Assembly (NCBI GenBank): GCA_964460785.1
Contig: CAYWQB010000001.1
Coordinates: 372,001-436,000 of the forward strand
Length of the DNA: 64,000 bases
Direction: 5' to 3'
From: CAYWQB01 sp964460785
GTDB taxonomy: Bacteria; Chlamydiota; Chlamydiia; Chlamydiales; CAYWQB01
Made by a program: the position numbers and the translations under genes. How positions within the stretch are numbered: the stretch's first letter is position 1; every line of letters begins with the position of its first letter. This document shows, in pieces, positions 51,182-60,182 of this stretch. The notes below the pieces were generated by a model. The model saw only the letters and a list, made by a program, of their open reading frames with translations. It did no database searches and was not told where the DNA came from.

Positions 51182-51481
51182 ATGCTTGTCTTGACACGGA
51201 AGTCTGAGCAAAAAATCCGCATCGGAAAAGATGTTGTTATCACTGTTTTAAAAGTACAAGGAGACCAAGTCTCTATTGGAATCGAGGCTCCTCGCAGCCT
51301 TCCTATCTACAGGGAAGAGGTTCTCCTAGCGATCATGGAGGAAAATACAGGGGCAGCTCAAGAACAGCAAGCGTCTCAGCAAGAAGCTCTCAGCAGCTTA
51401 TCTCAAGCCATGCGCTCGCGATCAAAAAGTAAATCCCCTCAAGCTAAAAAGGAAAATCATGATCCCGTTGGAAACAAATAG
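51182..51481 (+). CDS. csrA: Carbon storage regulator CsrA (extended)
   Basis: RNA-binding post-transcriptional regulator that covers GGA motifs near start codons. Residues 1-50 are classical CsrA: MLVLTRKSEQKIRIGKDVVI, VLKVQGDQVSIGIEAPRS and IYREEVLLAI, including the N-terminal and C-terminal RNA-contact residues. The protein has 99 residues, about 35 more than usual, with a Gln/Ser/Lys-rich basic tail. Its place beside the flagellar genes recalls the CsrA-FliW control of flagellin in other bacteria. fliW is not in this window. Confidence 0.95.
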   Translation: MLVLTRKSEQKIRIGKDVVITVLKVQGDQVSIGIEAPRSLPIYREEVLLAIMEENTGAAQEQQASQQEALSSLSQAMRSRSKSKSPQAKKENHDPVGNK

Positions 51482-51893
51482 TGTAGAGCAATACCTTAAA
51501 AAAGAAGGCTTTGCACCTGAAACAGAGAAAGATAGCAAGCAGCAATTCATTAAGTTAACACTTGGTGATAAAGAGGTCCCTGTTTTTTTCCGCGTCATGG
51601 AAAAATCCTCTCTTTTGCAGTTGATTGCCTACCCTCCAACTCAAATTCAGGAAGAGACAATCCCTGAAATTGCTCGCTTTTTACATATTCTAAACAAAGA
51701 GCTTGATATTCCTGGTTTTGGCCTTGATGAAAATACTAAGCTTATTTTTTACCGAGTTGTTCTTCCTACTCTTTCTAAAGAGATCGACGAAGGTTTGATA
51801 AAGGCTTATGTATCAACCATTAAGAATGCAATCACCTACTTTTTTGCAGGTGTAGAAGCTGCCCAAGAATATACGAAGAACCAGTCAAAATAG
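51459..51893 (+). CDS. Type III secretion chaperone, CT260 (Mcsc)-like
   Basis: The 144-residue acidic protein (EQYLKKEGFAPETEKDSKQQ, FIKLTLGDKEVPVFFRVMEK, GFGLDENTKLIFYRVVLP) has the CesT-like chaperone fold. Its order before dnaQ, mqnD and mqnB equals CT260-CT263 in C. trachomatis, where CT260 is the multiple-cargo chaperone Mcsc. The ATG sits inside the csrA end behind AAGGAAAA (23-base overlap). A large candidate effector gene follows at 51964, a typical chaperone-cargo arrangement. Confidence 0.82.
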   Translation: MIPLETNSVEQYLKKEGFAPETEKDSKQQFIKLTLGDKEVPVFFRVMEKSSLLQLIAYPPTQIQEETIPEIARFLHILNKELDIPGFGLDENTKLIFYRVVLPTLSKEIDEGLIKAYVSTIKNAITYFFAGVEAAQEYTKNQSK

Positions 51894-51903
51894 AGCCTTA
51901 AAA

Positions 51904-51959
51904 GCCCCTCTTCCTAAGTTATTCTTCTATATGGTATAATAACCTACTATAGGAGGGGC
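51904..51959 (+). promoter_or_regulatory. Extended -10 promoter inside an inverted repeat that holds the RBS
   Basis: TGG-TATAAT at 51932-51940 is an extended -10 element. Outside it, GCCCCTC (51904-51910) and GAGGGGC (51953-51959) are exact complements, and the second arm contains the Shine-Dalgarno AGGAGGGG of the gene at 51964. A transcript starting at this promoter (about 51947) lacks the first arm. A read-through transcript from csrA would carry both arms and could hide the ribosome-binding site. Confidence 0.5.
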
Positions 51960-51963
51960 CTAT

Positions 51964-54879
51964 ATGAGTACTGGACCTGTAGATGATAGCTTTATTCCTC
52001 CCCGAATTGGGGACCCAGAGGATGAAGCTTCGACAAACCAACAAGCTGATACATCTAGCACAGGCCTGAGCGATCAAGACAAAAAAGTCGCAGCTTTTTT
52101 TCGCTCTGCATTTGTCGATAAACAACATATTTTTTCCGAAGCTACATCTAATCGCAAAGGGTTTATCCTTTCTAAACAACCTCCACCCAAATGGTACCAA
52201 AGAGTTTTACGGTATTTTTCTGGGGATACAGCTAAACGCGCCCTTTTCAAGTCTGGAGCTCCATTCTCTCTTATTCGCCAACATTATGAGCGGCGTGCAG
52301 AAGCACTGTTGGCACGCTTTTGTGACCACCTCCCCTCCCCCAAGCCCGAAGGAGCAGAACTATATCAGCATTTTGCACAGGCCCTCCAGTCTCCTGATGA
52401 AGATATCAGTAAAGACGCACAAGAAATCAAAGAAGAACTTCACTACTTACACCAACAGCTCAAAGAGAGTGACAAACATAAACTTTTAGACTTTAGCAAA
52501 GCAGCTAGAAGTGAAGGGCCTATTCACAAAGGAGCCTTACTTTTTGCTGTTATGGACCCTCAAAAAGCAGAAAAAACCCCTATTTTAGGGCAACTGAAGG
52601 GTTCTGGTACATTTGAAAACTTAAGGAATTTATGTGAGGAAGCATCAAAGGACCTCTTTAATGAATTTGCAGGAAGTCTGCATCCTAGAAAAGAGGGTGT
52701 TGCCTTATTTGAGGCTTTTTTAGATGAGCTCCATAATCAAGACTCGGAGCTTGCACACAAAGCAAAAAGCTTAAAAGATCAAATGATCACAATCTCTACG
52801 AATACTCATAACCGCAAAGACTTTCAACTCTTCAAGTTGAGCTTAAAAGACACTTCGAAGATCTGCTTTGGAGAAAATGGCAACCCAATAAGTGATAGCT
52901 TAACACTACTTACCATCTTTGACCCGATCACTAGCCGTAGGTCTTTAGAAACAAAAAAAAGTATCCAACACCTGTCCCAGCAAGTCGATGAAATCTCATC
53001 TAGGCAAGAGCAATGCAAGGAGTCATATGAAAAGCTTCGCAATGCGAGGGGACCTGATGAAGCCAAACAAGCTTTTGATCAAGTAATTGCCACTCTCTTC
53101 CCAGTGGAGAGTGCAGAGGCTGCTGCAGAAGGGGATCCTATCACACGGGCTATTACACACTTAGAAGCCAAGCTAAGCACACAGGAAAGATTCCAACAAA
53201 AGCATGAAGACCAAGTCAAGCTCGCTATGCTTAGGGCTATGGTTGGCAAAAGAAGTGATAAGTTCCAAACCAATGCCTATAAGGTTGCCAGCTCCTTACG
53301 TGACACAAAATCTTCAAAAGAGGCGTTTCTTACACTTTTACCAGAGGCAAGCTTCAAGCTACTTATACAAAACCTCCAGGAGTCAAAGAGCCCTTTAGAA
53401 AGAAAGATCTTGTTTGAAAAAACGGCTCACCTTGTCAATCTAGCTGCACTTTCTAGGCAGCTGGGAATCCCTCCATCGATCCCTGATGGTGGAGCCAACC
53501 CGACCTTGATCCTTTGGGGAGAAAAGGGAGAGGGAGGCTATGGAGTCTTCAAACCCCAGGCTGAAAAAGTAGAGGGGTGGTGGGATAAGCTTCGTTCCTA
53601 CTTAGGCATGAGACAAAAGCAATACCTCCCAATGACTGAAAGTCGTGCAGCAGCCATTAACTTTTCTGAAGCGATGTTTACAGATCTAATCGTAGGTTTA
53701 AGAGTTCAAGACTACCTCCCTGAAGGGATTCATGCAGAGACTCTTTTTCCTACAACAATTATGACAGGTAAGCTCTCTGAAGATGGAACCCAAGGATCAT
53801 TTCAAACCTTTGCAGGTGCAATGAGTGGCTCCTCTGGTGGATTCAAGCCTATTGCAGAGGATAAGGAAGCAACCCCCCTTTCAAGTAAGCGACTAGATAA
53901 AGATTTTGAGGCTCTTGTTGATCAAAAGTTTGAAAATCTTACTTATGCTATTGGCTACTTTTGCAAGCATCGTAGGCAAGAAGAGATCACCCTTGAAAAG
54001 CTACTGCTACTTAGCCCAAGTAAAATTGCAGAAGGGCAAGCCTGGTGTGATCCGAAACAAGCTCAACATAAGAGCAATTTAACGCAGGCCCACTTAGAGC
54101 TCAAAAAGTTAAAGGTTAAAAAATCGGATGTGGAAGCATCCCTTGAAAGGCTTTGCAAACCACCTGAAGATATTTTAACGCAGTTTCAAATCGCACATGC
54201 AGTAGATGTCTTTGCTGGAGATATTGACCGTCATGAAGAGAACTGGATGGTGAAGTTCAGTGGTCTTCCTGATGACTTGAGTCCTAGTGATCAAGAAACG
54301 CCTTTTGATTGGGCGCGCTTTTACCACGATGAAGATGGCAACCTGCGCTCTGATGCGAAAGTAGAGCTTGCGATGATTGATAATGCAAATATCTTTCAAA
54401 CCAAGCGCTCAACCAATGCATTTGAAAAAGTTGCTACACGCAAGCAATACAAATGGAAGTCTCATCCCTGGTCAAGATATGAGCTTACCCCTCAAGCAAA
54501 AGCATTTGTTACTGACCGGCTGACTGGCCAGTCTATGGATAAATTTCTTACCCATATGAGAGAGGGGTTAGAAGGCTTTGATCCAGAGTTTGTTCGCCAA
54601 TACTTTTCCATGGATGCTAGAGATCTTTTTTTCCGAAGAATTGCAGCTATGCAAACAGCCCTATCTGCGGATCATTCAATCAGCCTAGAAGAGCTAGCTG
54701 AACAATCTTTAAAAATTCATGAGGAGAAAGACCTTCTACGTATAGTGGATCAATTTTCACGCTTGGGCAATACTCTTTCTGACCAAGCACGGCTGATGGT
54801 TGAAGAGTCGATTTGGAGACATGACTGGAGCAAGGACAGGCATATCACGCCTATGGACCCTGGCACAGAAAGGACTTGA
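51964..54879 (+). CDS. Large protein with PI3/PI4-kinase-like catalytic domain, candidate type III effector
   Basis: This 971-residue protein has a helical N-terminal half (about 1-480) and a kinase-fold C-terminal half. Seen in order: a Gly-rich loop with Lys530 (GEGGYGVFKPQ); a helix EAMFTDLIVGLRV; a hinge-like GSFQTFAGAM; the catalytic loop VFAGDIDRHEENWMVKF with Asp755, His757 and Asn760; then ELAMIDNANIF with metal-binding Asp806. This DRHxxN...ID order is that of PI3/PI4 kinases, PI4K-II and related atypical kinases, and all key residues are present. There is no signal peptide. It directly follows a type III chaperone gene. Lipid or protein substrates are both possible. Confidence 0.8.
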   Translation: MSTGPVDDSFIPPRIGDPEDEASTNQQADTSSTGLSDQDKKVAAFFRSAFVDKQHIFSEATSNRKGFILSKQPPPKWYQRVLRYFSGDTAKRALFKSGAPFSLIRQHYERRAEALLARFCDHLPSPKPEGAELYQHFAQALQSPDEDISKDAQEIKEELHYLHQQLKESDKHKLLDFSKAARSEGPIHKGALLFAVMDPQKAEKTPILGQLKGSGTFENLRNLCEEASKDLFNEFAGSLHPRKEGVALFEAFLDELHNQDSELAHKAKSLKDQMITISTNTHNRKDFQLFKLSLKDTSKICFGENGNPISDSLTLLTIFDPITSRRSLETKKSIQHLSQQVDEISSRQEQCKESYEKLRNARGPDEAKQAFDQVIATLFPVESAEAAAEGDPITRAITHLEAKLSTQERFQQKHEDQVKLAMLRAMVGKRSDKFQTNAYKVASSLRDTKSSKEAFLTLLPEASFKLLIQNLQESKSPLERKILFEKTAHLVNLAALSRQLGIPPSIPDGGANPTLILWGEKGEGGYGVFKPQAEKVEGWWDKLRSYLGMRQKQYLPMTESRAAAINFSEAMFTDLIVGLRVQDYLPEGIHAETLFPTTIMTGKLSEDGTQGSFQTFAGAMSGSSGGFKPIAEDKEATPLSSKRLDKDFEALVDQKFENLTYAIGYFCKHRRQEEITLEKLLLLSPSKIAEGQAWCDPKQAQHKSNLTQAHLELKKLKVKKSDVEASLERLCKPPEDILTQFQIAHAVDVFAGDIDRHEENWMVKFSGLPDDLSPSDQETPFDWARFYHDEDGNLRSDAKVELAMIDNANIFQTKRSTNAFEKVATRKQYKWKSHPWSRYELTPQAKAFVTDRLTGQSMDKFLTHMREGLEGFDPEFVRQYFSMDARDLFFRRIAAMQTALSADHSISLEELAEQSLKIHEEKDLLRIVDQFSRLGNTLSDQARLMVEESIWRHDWSKDRHITPMDPGTERT

Positions 54880-54962
54880 TCGGTAAAGAATTTCATCTCC
54901 TTGCTATAAATTGCCTAGCATGAAAAAATTCTTCTGAGTTTTATCGATTAGAAGGCAAAGCA

Positions 54963-55679
54963 ATGGCTCTTCGGGCAATTTATTATGATACAGAAACGAC
55001 GGGAGTTAATGCGAAGAATGACCGCGTAATTGAGCTTGCAGCATATGACCCTTTAAATGATACGACCTTTCATGCTCTACTGAATCCAGGTATGCCCATC
55101 CCTCCCGACTCCACAGCGATTCACAATATCACAGATGAAATGGTGAAGGATGCACCGACTTTCGCAGAGAAAATCGACGAATTTCTCGCGTTTTGTAGTG
55201 GAGAAAGTGTGCTAATTGCTCATAATAATGATGGCTTTGATAAACATTTTTTGCATGAAGAGTTTATGAGAGCAGAGCGAGGGGCTCCACCTTTTCGCTA
55301 CCTAGACACTCTTAAATGGGCAAGAAAATACCGCCCTGACTTACCAAGACATAGCTTGCAGTTTTTAAGAGAGATCTATGGTTTTGAAGCGAATAATGCA
55401 CACAGAGCGCTAGATGATGTCATCATGCTCCACCAGATCTTTTCAGAAATGATTGATGATCTGGACCTTGAAACAATCATCAAGCTGCTCGAATCTAATG
55501 GTGGTATTGATCGCATGCCTTTTGGAAAGTACCGCGGCAAGCCTTTGGAAGAAGTACCTCAAGACTACCTTGCCTGGCTGTTAGAAAGTGGAGCCTTAGA
55601 TAAACCACAAAATGCAGAGTTAAAGGAAGCCCTTGAAAAAGCAGAGCTCCTGCCTGAGCCCTCTGCTAAAAAAGCATGA
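54963..55679 (+). CDS. dnaQ: DnaQ-like 3'-5' exonuclease with C-terminal DUF3820
   Basis: The 238-residue protein has the DEDDh exonuclease set: YYDTETTGVNAKND (Asp/Glu), LIAHNNDGFDKHFL (Asp) and NAHRALDDVIML (His/Asp). The last 45 residues, RMPFGKYRGKPLEEVPQDYL, form a DUF3820 domain also found in chlamydial DnaQ2 (CT261). It is either the proofreading subunit or a separate exonuclease. It overlaps the next gene by ATGA. Confidence 0.92.
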   Translation: MALRAIYYDTETTGVNAKNDRVIELAAYDPLNDTTFHALLNPGMPIPPDSTAIHNITDEMVKDAPTFAEKIDEFLAFCSGESVLIAHNNDGFDKHFLHEEFMRAERGAPPFRYLDTLKWARKYRPDLPRHSLQFLREIYGFEANNAHRALDDVIMLHQIFSEMIDDLDLETIIKLLESNGGIDRMPFGKYRGKPLEEVPQDYLAWLLESGALDKPQNAELKEALEKAELLPEPSAKKA

Positions 55680-56458
55680 AGCTTGTACTCATAGGCTTTG
55701 GCTACTTAGCACAAGCCTTTGCTGCACAATTTCACAAAAAATATACCTTTACAATCACTGCACGTAGCCAAGAGACTATAGGAAGAATCCGCGCTCTTGG
55801 CCACTCCCCACTCCAATGGCCCCAAGAGCCCCTCCCTGCCGATACAGAAGCTATTCTTATTGCGACTGCTCCTAGCAAGCAAGATAGCTACACAACCAGC
55901 TACCTTGCGCTTTCTCAGACTGTTCTTTCGAAGCTTCGATCTTTTTCCCACCCCCCTCAAGTCATTCATATTAGTTCAAGCTCCGTATATGGAGACCATG
56001 CAGGAGCTTTTGTTGATGAAAGTAGCCCTTTAAAAAATAGCTCTGAACAGGGAAGGGTTCTGATCCAAACAGAAAAAAACTACTTATCTCTTTCTCATAC
56101 ATGTATCTTGCGCTTAGGACAGATCATTGGCCCTGGCCGTGAACTTGAAAAGTTCATAGACCGCGTTGGAGCACAACCATTTGGTAATGGCAACACTCCC
56201 TGTAACCTCAGTCATATTGATGATATCTGTTCTGCTATTGATTTTGTTTTAAAGAAGGACTTACGGGGGATCTATAATGTTTGTTGGCCCCAGCACCCCA
56301 CACGTAAAGAGCTATATGAAATGATCTCTGCCTCCCCTCTTGTATGGCAAGATAATCTCCCCAAACAGAGGAAGAGTGTCTCTCCTCAAAAAATCATCGA
56401 TGAGGGTTTCACCTTTAGCCCCTTTCCTTACCCTTTAGGAACCCAATATGAACTTTGA
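55676..56458 (+). CDS. NAD(P)-binding epimerase-like protein (YeeZ type)
   Basis: The 260-residue protein starts KLVLIGFGYLAQAFAAQF (Rossmann turn GxGxxA), has ILIATAPSKQDSYTT, HISSSSVYGDHAGAFVDESS (Ser and Tyr of an extended SDR) and CILRLGQIIGPGRELEKFID. The substrate is unknown. It is coupled to dnaQ and to mqnD (11-base overlap), so it may be a passenger in the menaquinone operon. Confidence 0.85.
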   Translation: MKLVLIGFGYLAQAFAAQFHKKYTFTITARSQETIGRIRALGHSPLQWPQEPLPADTEAILIATAPSKQDSYTTSYLALSQTVLSKLRSFSHPPQVIHISSSSVYGDHAGAFVDESSPLKNSSEQGRVLIQTEKNYLSLSHTCILRLGQIIGPGRELEKFIDRVGAQPFGNGNTPCNLSHIDDICSAIDFVLKKDLRGIYNVCWPQHPTRKELYEMISASPLVWQDNLPKQRKSVSPQKIIDEGFTFSPFPYPLGTQYEL

Positions 56459-57299
56459 TGTAGCCCTTTCCCCTTGCCCAAATGACAGCTTTCTCTTCTA
56501 TGCTTGGCAAAAGGGGCTCTGCCCAGGCCCAAATCTCTCTCTGCACTACAAAGATGTTGAGAACCTAAACAAAGACTGCCTGAAAGGAAAGTACCCCTTC
56601 ACAAAAGTCTCTGCGTATGTTTATGGCCATGTCATGGATCAATATCGCATCCTTCCTATGGGCGCTGCTTTAGGGTTTGACAATGGTCAAAAACTTGTGT
56701 CTAAACAGGACACCCCTATGGAGCAGTTTTCTGACCTAAAGGTAGCCATTCCTGGAGAATATACAACAGCACATGCTCTTTGTCAGATGTTTCTCCCTGA
56801 ACCTAAGGAAAAGCTCTTCTGCCTTTACCATGAGGTGGAGAGCCTTGTTCTTTCAGGGCAAGCTGATGCGGGAATCCTTCTCCATGAGTCTCGATTTACC
56901 TTCCAACAAAAAGGTCTTCAAGAGATGGCCGATTTTGGCAAACTATGGCAGGCGCGCACCGCTCTTCCCTTGCCACTGGGCCTATATCTTGTAAGGAGAG
57001 ATCTCCCAGACCAACAGGTAGAAATCTTTATTGAAACACTTCAGCAATCCATCAAAGCCGCATATACAGCAGAGAAGCAAGACATTAATAGCTATATGCA
57101 AAAGTTAAGCCAGGAAGAAGATCCTCATATTATCCACAACCATCTTGAGCTATTTGTAAATCAGGAAACTTTTATGCTTTCTAATGAAGGCTACGAAGCA
57201 CTTAACCTTTTTTACAAACTGGCCTATGAAAAAGGCCTTTATCCGCTCCCTGTCCCAACAATCGAGCCTTATGTCCTTACTTCTCACTTTTGCAACTAA
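56448..57299 (+). CDS. mqnD: 1,4-dihydroxy-6-naphthoate synthase (futalosine pathway)
   Basis: Converts cyclic dehypoxanthine futalosine into 1,4-dihydroxy-6-naphthoate in menaquinone synthesis. The 283-residue protein begins FDVALSPCPNDSFLFYAWQK, the MqnD hallmark. AIPGEYTTAHALCQMFLP and ADAGILLHESRFTF (with a conserved His) follow, all as in periplasmic-binding-protein-like MqnD. Equivalent to CT262. Confidence 0.92.
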   Translation: MNFDVALSPCPNDSFLFYAWQKGLCPGPNLSLHYKDVENLNKDCLKGKYPFTKVSAYVYGHVMDQYRILPMGAALGFDNGQKLVSKQDTPMEQFSDLKVAIPGEYTTAHALCQMFLPEPKEKLFCLYHEVESLVLSGQADAGILLHESRFTFQQKGLQEMADFGKLWQARTALPLPLGLYLVRRDLPDQQVEIFIETLQQSIKAAYTAEKQDINSYMQKLSQEEDPHIIHNHLELFVNQETFMLSNEGYEALNLFYKLAYEKGLYPLPVPTIEPYVLTSHFCN

Positions 57300-57876
57300 A
57301 CAAGAAGCGCATCCTTTTATTGAAGGGCTACAAGCGACTCCTTTTCCTGAAGGGTTTCAATTTACTAACGGGTATATTTTGATCACTGGAATGGGGATGC
57401 TAAGCACTCTTTCCTCTCTTTCATCTTTCCCCTATCCGGTTGAGCAGATCTACAATATTGGCATTGCAGGCACTCTCTCGAACACCTATTCTCCAGGAGA
57501 GATCGTAACGGTTCATTCTATAGGGCACCTTTTGCCCTCTTCACTCCACACCACTCCCCATGGTAAAGAGTTATCTAGTGCCTTATATCCCGAGATAAAG
57601 ATTGCCTCTTCCAATGCTGATTCTGCAGCTTTACTAAGCTCTCCCTACCCGATCTATAGCCAGGCTCTAAAAAAAGAGCTCCAGCATCAGTGGGACCTGG
57701 TGGATATGGAAGGGTATGCCACAGCATTTTTTTGTAAACAGCGAGAGCTTCCTCTCACTGTTTACAAGGGTATTTCAGACTTTGCAGAAGAGAACGAGCA
57801 CTTTGCACTTAAAAAGCGGCTATATGAGCTTTCTGAAAAGCTCTTTCAAAGATTATGCAGTCGGTTGATTACCTGA
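57271..57876 (+). CDS. mqnB: Futalosine hydrolase
   Basis: Removes hypoxanthine from futalosine. The 201-residue product starts at ATG 57271 (29-base overlap with mqnD). The nucleoside-phosphorylase-like fold shows YILITGMGMLSTLSSLSSF, IYNIGIAGTLSNTYSPGEIV, the substrate loop LVDMEGYATAFFCKQ and YKGISDFAEEN with the catalytic Asp. Together with mqnD it shows the alternative menaquinone route. Equivalent to CT263. It converges on msbA with 24 bases overlap. Confidence 0.9.
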   Translation: MSLLLTFATKQEAHPFIEGLQATPFPEGFQFTNGYILITGMGMLSTLSSLSSFPYPVEQIYNIGIAGTLSNTYSPGEIVTVHSIGHLLPSSLHTTPHGKELSSALYPEIKIASSNADSAALLSSPYPIYSQALKKELQHQWDLVDMEGYATAFFCKQRELPLTVYKGISDFAEENEHFALKKRLYELSEKLFQRLCSRLIT

Positions 57877-59796
57877 AAACATTGCATTCCACATTTGGCG
57901 AAATGGAGGACAGGTTTCTAACAACTCATCCTTTGCACCACTTGCCAAGACCTTCCCTTGCTCTAGGTAGTAAATGCGGTCAGCATTTGCAATGGTAGAC
58001 AAGCGATGAGCGATAATGATTTTGGTTCTTCCCTCCAGCTCATCCATTGCCTGCTTGACTCTCTGCTCACTCACAGTATCTAAAGAAGAGGTTGCTTCAT
58101 CCAAAACCAAGATAGACGCATTGCGCAAGAGAGCTCGTGCAATAGCAATACGCTGCTGCTGTCCTCCTGAAAGGTTTTTGCCCCCTTCTAAAAGAGGAGT
58201 TTCATAGCCTTCCGCCATCGATTGGATGAACTCATGGGCATGTGCTTTTTTTGCAGCGGCTACCACCTCATGTAAGGAAACCCCTTTCTGACCAAATGCA
58301 ATATTTTCAAAGACTGTATCTGCAATGATATGTGGGCGCTGAGGAACATAAGCTAGCTGCTGACGCAGGGACTTTATTTTAAGCTCTGTTACATCGGTAC
58401 CATCCCATAAAATAGAGCCCTCTTGAGGCTTATATAAGCGGGCTATGAGATTGATTAATGTCGATTTACCAGCTCCAGTGGGTCCCACAAGAGCCACTGT
58501 CTCTCCTGGCTTGATAGAGAAATTAACAGAGTTTAAAATTTGAACCTGTCCGTTTGAGCTCTCTTCCTGCACACTATAGCTAACATTTTTAAAGCTAAGC
58601 TCTTTTTTCAAAGGCTGACACTTGGTTAAAGAAGCTTCATCACTTTCTTCTTTATCTAAGTCCAGCACTTCATAAATACGCTGTGCAGCTACAATGCCTC
58701 GTTGAATCGTTAAGTTTTCATCATTGAATCGCTTCAGTGGCTCATACAGCTGATGCACAAGCAGCCCAAACACTAAAATTTCGGACAATGGCATGCTGAG
58801 AACATACATACCATATAGTAGGACACTCACCATTGCTACAGAGCTAAAGGCATGTAGAACAGGGCGAGAGGAAAAGCTATAGCGTGCATTTTTTCTTTCT
58901 AACTTAGCTATATGCTCATTTTCTCTACTAAAGCGCTGCAAAGAAAATGCCTCACTCGAAAAAAGTTTTGTTGTGTAAACCCCTGTTAAATACTCCATAA
59001 GAAATGAGGTAAAGGTTTCCTGATTTTTTTGCATTGCACGGGAAACTTTTCGCACTCTCGAAGAAAAGTAAGCAATTGGTAAGACAATCAAAGGGAAAAC
59101 CACATAGATCACGATAGAAAGTTGCCATGACATTTTCAAACATAAAATCAGGGAAAACAGCACAACAAACGGGGTCTGAATATAGTGAAAAAGAGAGGAG
59201 GAGATAGCAAGAGCTATATTTCCAGAGTCCCCCATCACCCGTGTGGCAATCATTCCTCGGTCATTTTTCTGAAAAAAATCCATTGGCAAAGATTGCACAT
59301 GCTCAAAATAGGCTGTCCGCAAATCTTTTGATATACGCGTTGCCACAAGACTTGTTGTATACTTACTCCCAAAAAAGCTAATCCCTTTGAAAATCGCTGT
59401 GATCGCAACGAGAAGGATCAAGTGAAAGATATTTTTCCTTAAGTTGAAATGCGTTTCCAGATATGCCTGGAGCCGCTCAACCAAACTTCCTCCTTCCTTT
59501 TTTACAATGAATTTAGAAGCATCCTGGCGAGTGATATCTTTTTTCTCCCCTCCTGAGATTTCTGACCAACGCTTATCCACAGAATGCTTTGAAATAGCAT
59601 CTGGAGGCGTAGAGAGTTTTCCCTCTTTTTCAGGAGCAAAAAGAACAAAAAAATCAGCCCCGCGATCGAGAAGAACCCCATATGAAAACACCTCTGCCTT
59701 CTCCGCAGCAGTCAAGACAAAAAGGCAGACAATAGAAAGGCAAATTAGACGAATTGTGCCCCAGCTACGCAGGGCTAATTGAAAGAGTTGTCGCAT
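57853..59796 (-). CDS. msbA: MsbA-type lipid ABC exporter
   Basis: The 647-residue half-transporter joins a six-helix membrane domain to an ATPase: Walker A ALVGPTGAGKSTLINLIA, Q-loop AYVPQRPHI, signature LSGGQQQRIAIARAL, Walker B ILVLDEATSSLD and H-loop IIAHRLST. An insert of about 75 residues lies between the first two helices (residues about 45-120), probably periplasmic. In chlamydiae this protein (CT264) is taken as the lipid A flippase. No clear ribosome-binding site precedes the ATG. Confidence 0.93.
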   Translation of the reverse strand: MRQLFQLALRSWGTIRLICLSIVCLFVLTAAEKAEVFSYGVLLDRGADFFVLFAPEKEGKLSTPPDAISKHSVDKRWSEISGGEKKDITRQDASKFIVKKEGGSLVERLQAYLETHFNLRKNIFHLILLVAITAIFKGISFFGSKYTTSLVATRISKDLRTAYFEHVQSLPMDFFQKNDRGMIATRVMGDSGNIALAISSSLFHYIQTPFVVLFSLILCLKMSWQLSIVIYVVFPLIVLPIAYFSSRVRKVSRAMQKNQETFTSFLMEYLTGVYTTKLFSSEAFSLQRFSRENEHIAKLERKNARYSFSSRPVLHAFSSVAMVSVLLYGMYVLSMPLSEILVFGLLVHQLYEPLKRFNDENLTIQRGIVAAQRIYEVLDLDKEESDEASLTKCQPLKKELSFKNVSYSVQEESSNGQVQILNSVNFSIKPGETVALVGPTGAGKSTLINLIARLYKPQEGSILWDGTDVTELKIKSLRQQLAYVPQRPHIIADTVFENIAFGQKGVSLHEVVAAAKKAHAHEFIQSMAEGYETPLLEGGKNLSGGQQQRIAIARALLRNASILVLDEATSSLDTVSEQRVKQAMDELEGRTKIIIAHRLSTIANADRIYYLEQGKVLASGAKDELLETCPPFRQMWNAMFSGNQPTA

Positions 59797-59799
59797 ATT

Positions 59800-60138
59800 T
59801 TATATGAGGGCGTGATAAGCTTTTTCAAGCTCTTCAACAGTAAGAGCCTCTTCTCCAAGCCTGCCAACAAATTTTCCATTCATGTAGTATAAAACTTGCG
59901 GAGGAGAAAAGGGAAATGAAGACTTTTCTTCTAAGTAAGAAGCGAGAGATTTTTTTTCTGAAGCATCAATAAGCAGACAATCTACAGAAGGGTTTCTCTC
60001 TAGAAACTCTTTTACAACACTATAAAATGCATTACAATCTGCACTTTGGCAGTCCGACTCAAAAAGTAAAAGAGGTCGATCTACATAGCCGTCCAGAATA
60101 TCGTCCAGGTGCCCTTCATCCAATATTTCTTCTATCAT
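59800..60138 (-). CDS. Thioredoxin-fold protein
   Basis: The 112-residue protein has the layout of a thioredoxin: PLLLFESDCQSADCNAFYSV (Cys-x4-Cys instead of CxxC), DCLLIDASEKK, a conserved cis-Pro region FSPPQVLYYMNGK and GRLGEEALTVEELEKAY. The wider Cys spacing recalls monothiol YtxJ-like proteins. It is in the accA-msbA operon and ends 3 bases before msbA. Confidence 0.72.
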   Translation of the reverse strand: MIEEILDEGHLDDILDGYVDRPLLLFESDCQSADCNAFYSVVKEFLERNPSVDCLLIDASEKKSLASYLEEKSSFPFSPPQVLYYMNGKFVGRLGEEALTVEELEKAYHALI

Positions 60139-60182
60139 ACCCTATAATCCACAGTTTTTCTGATAGTTATGTAGTTACGTTG

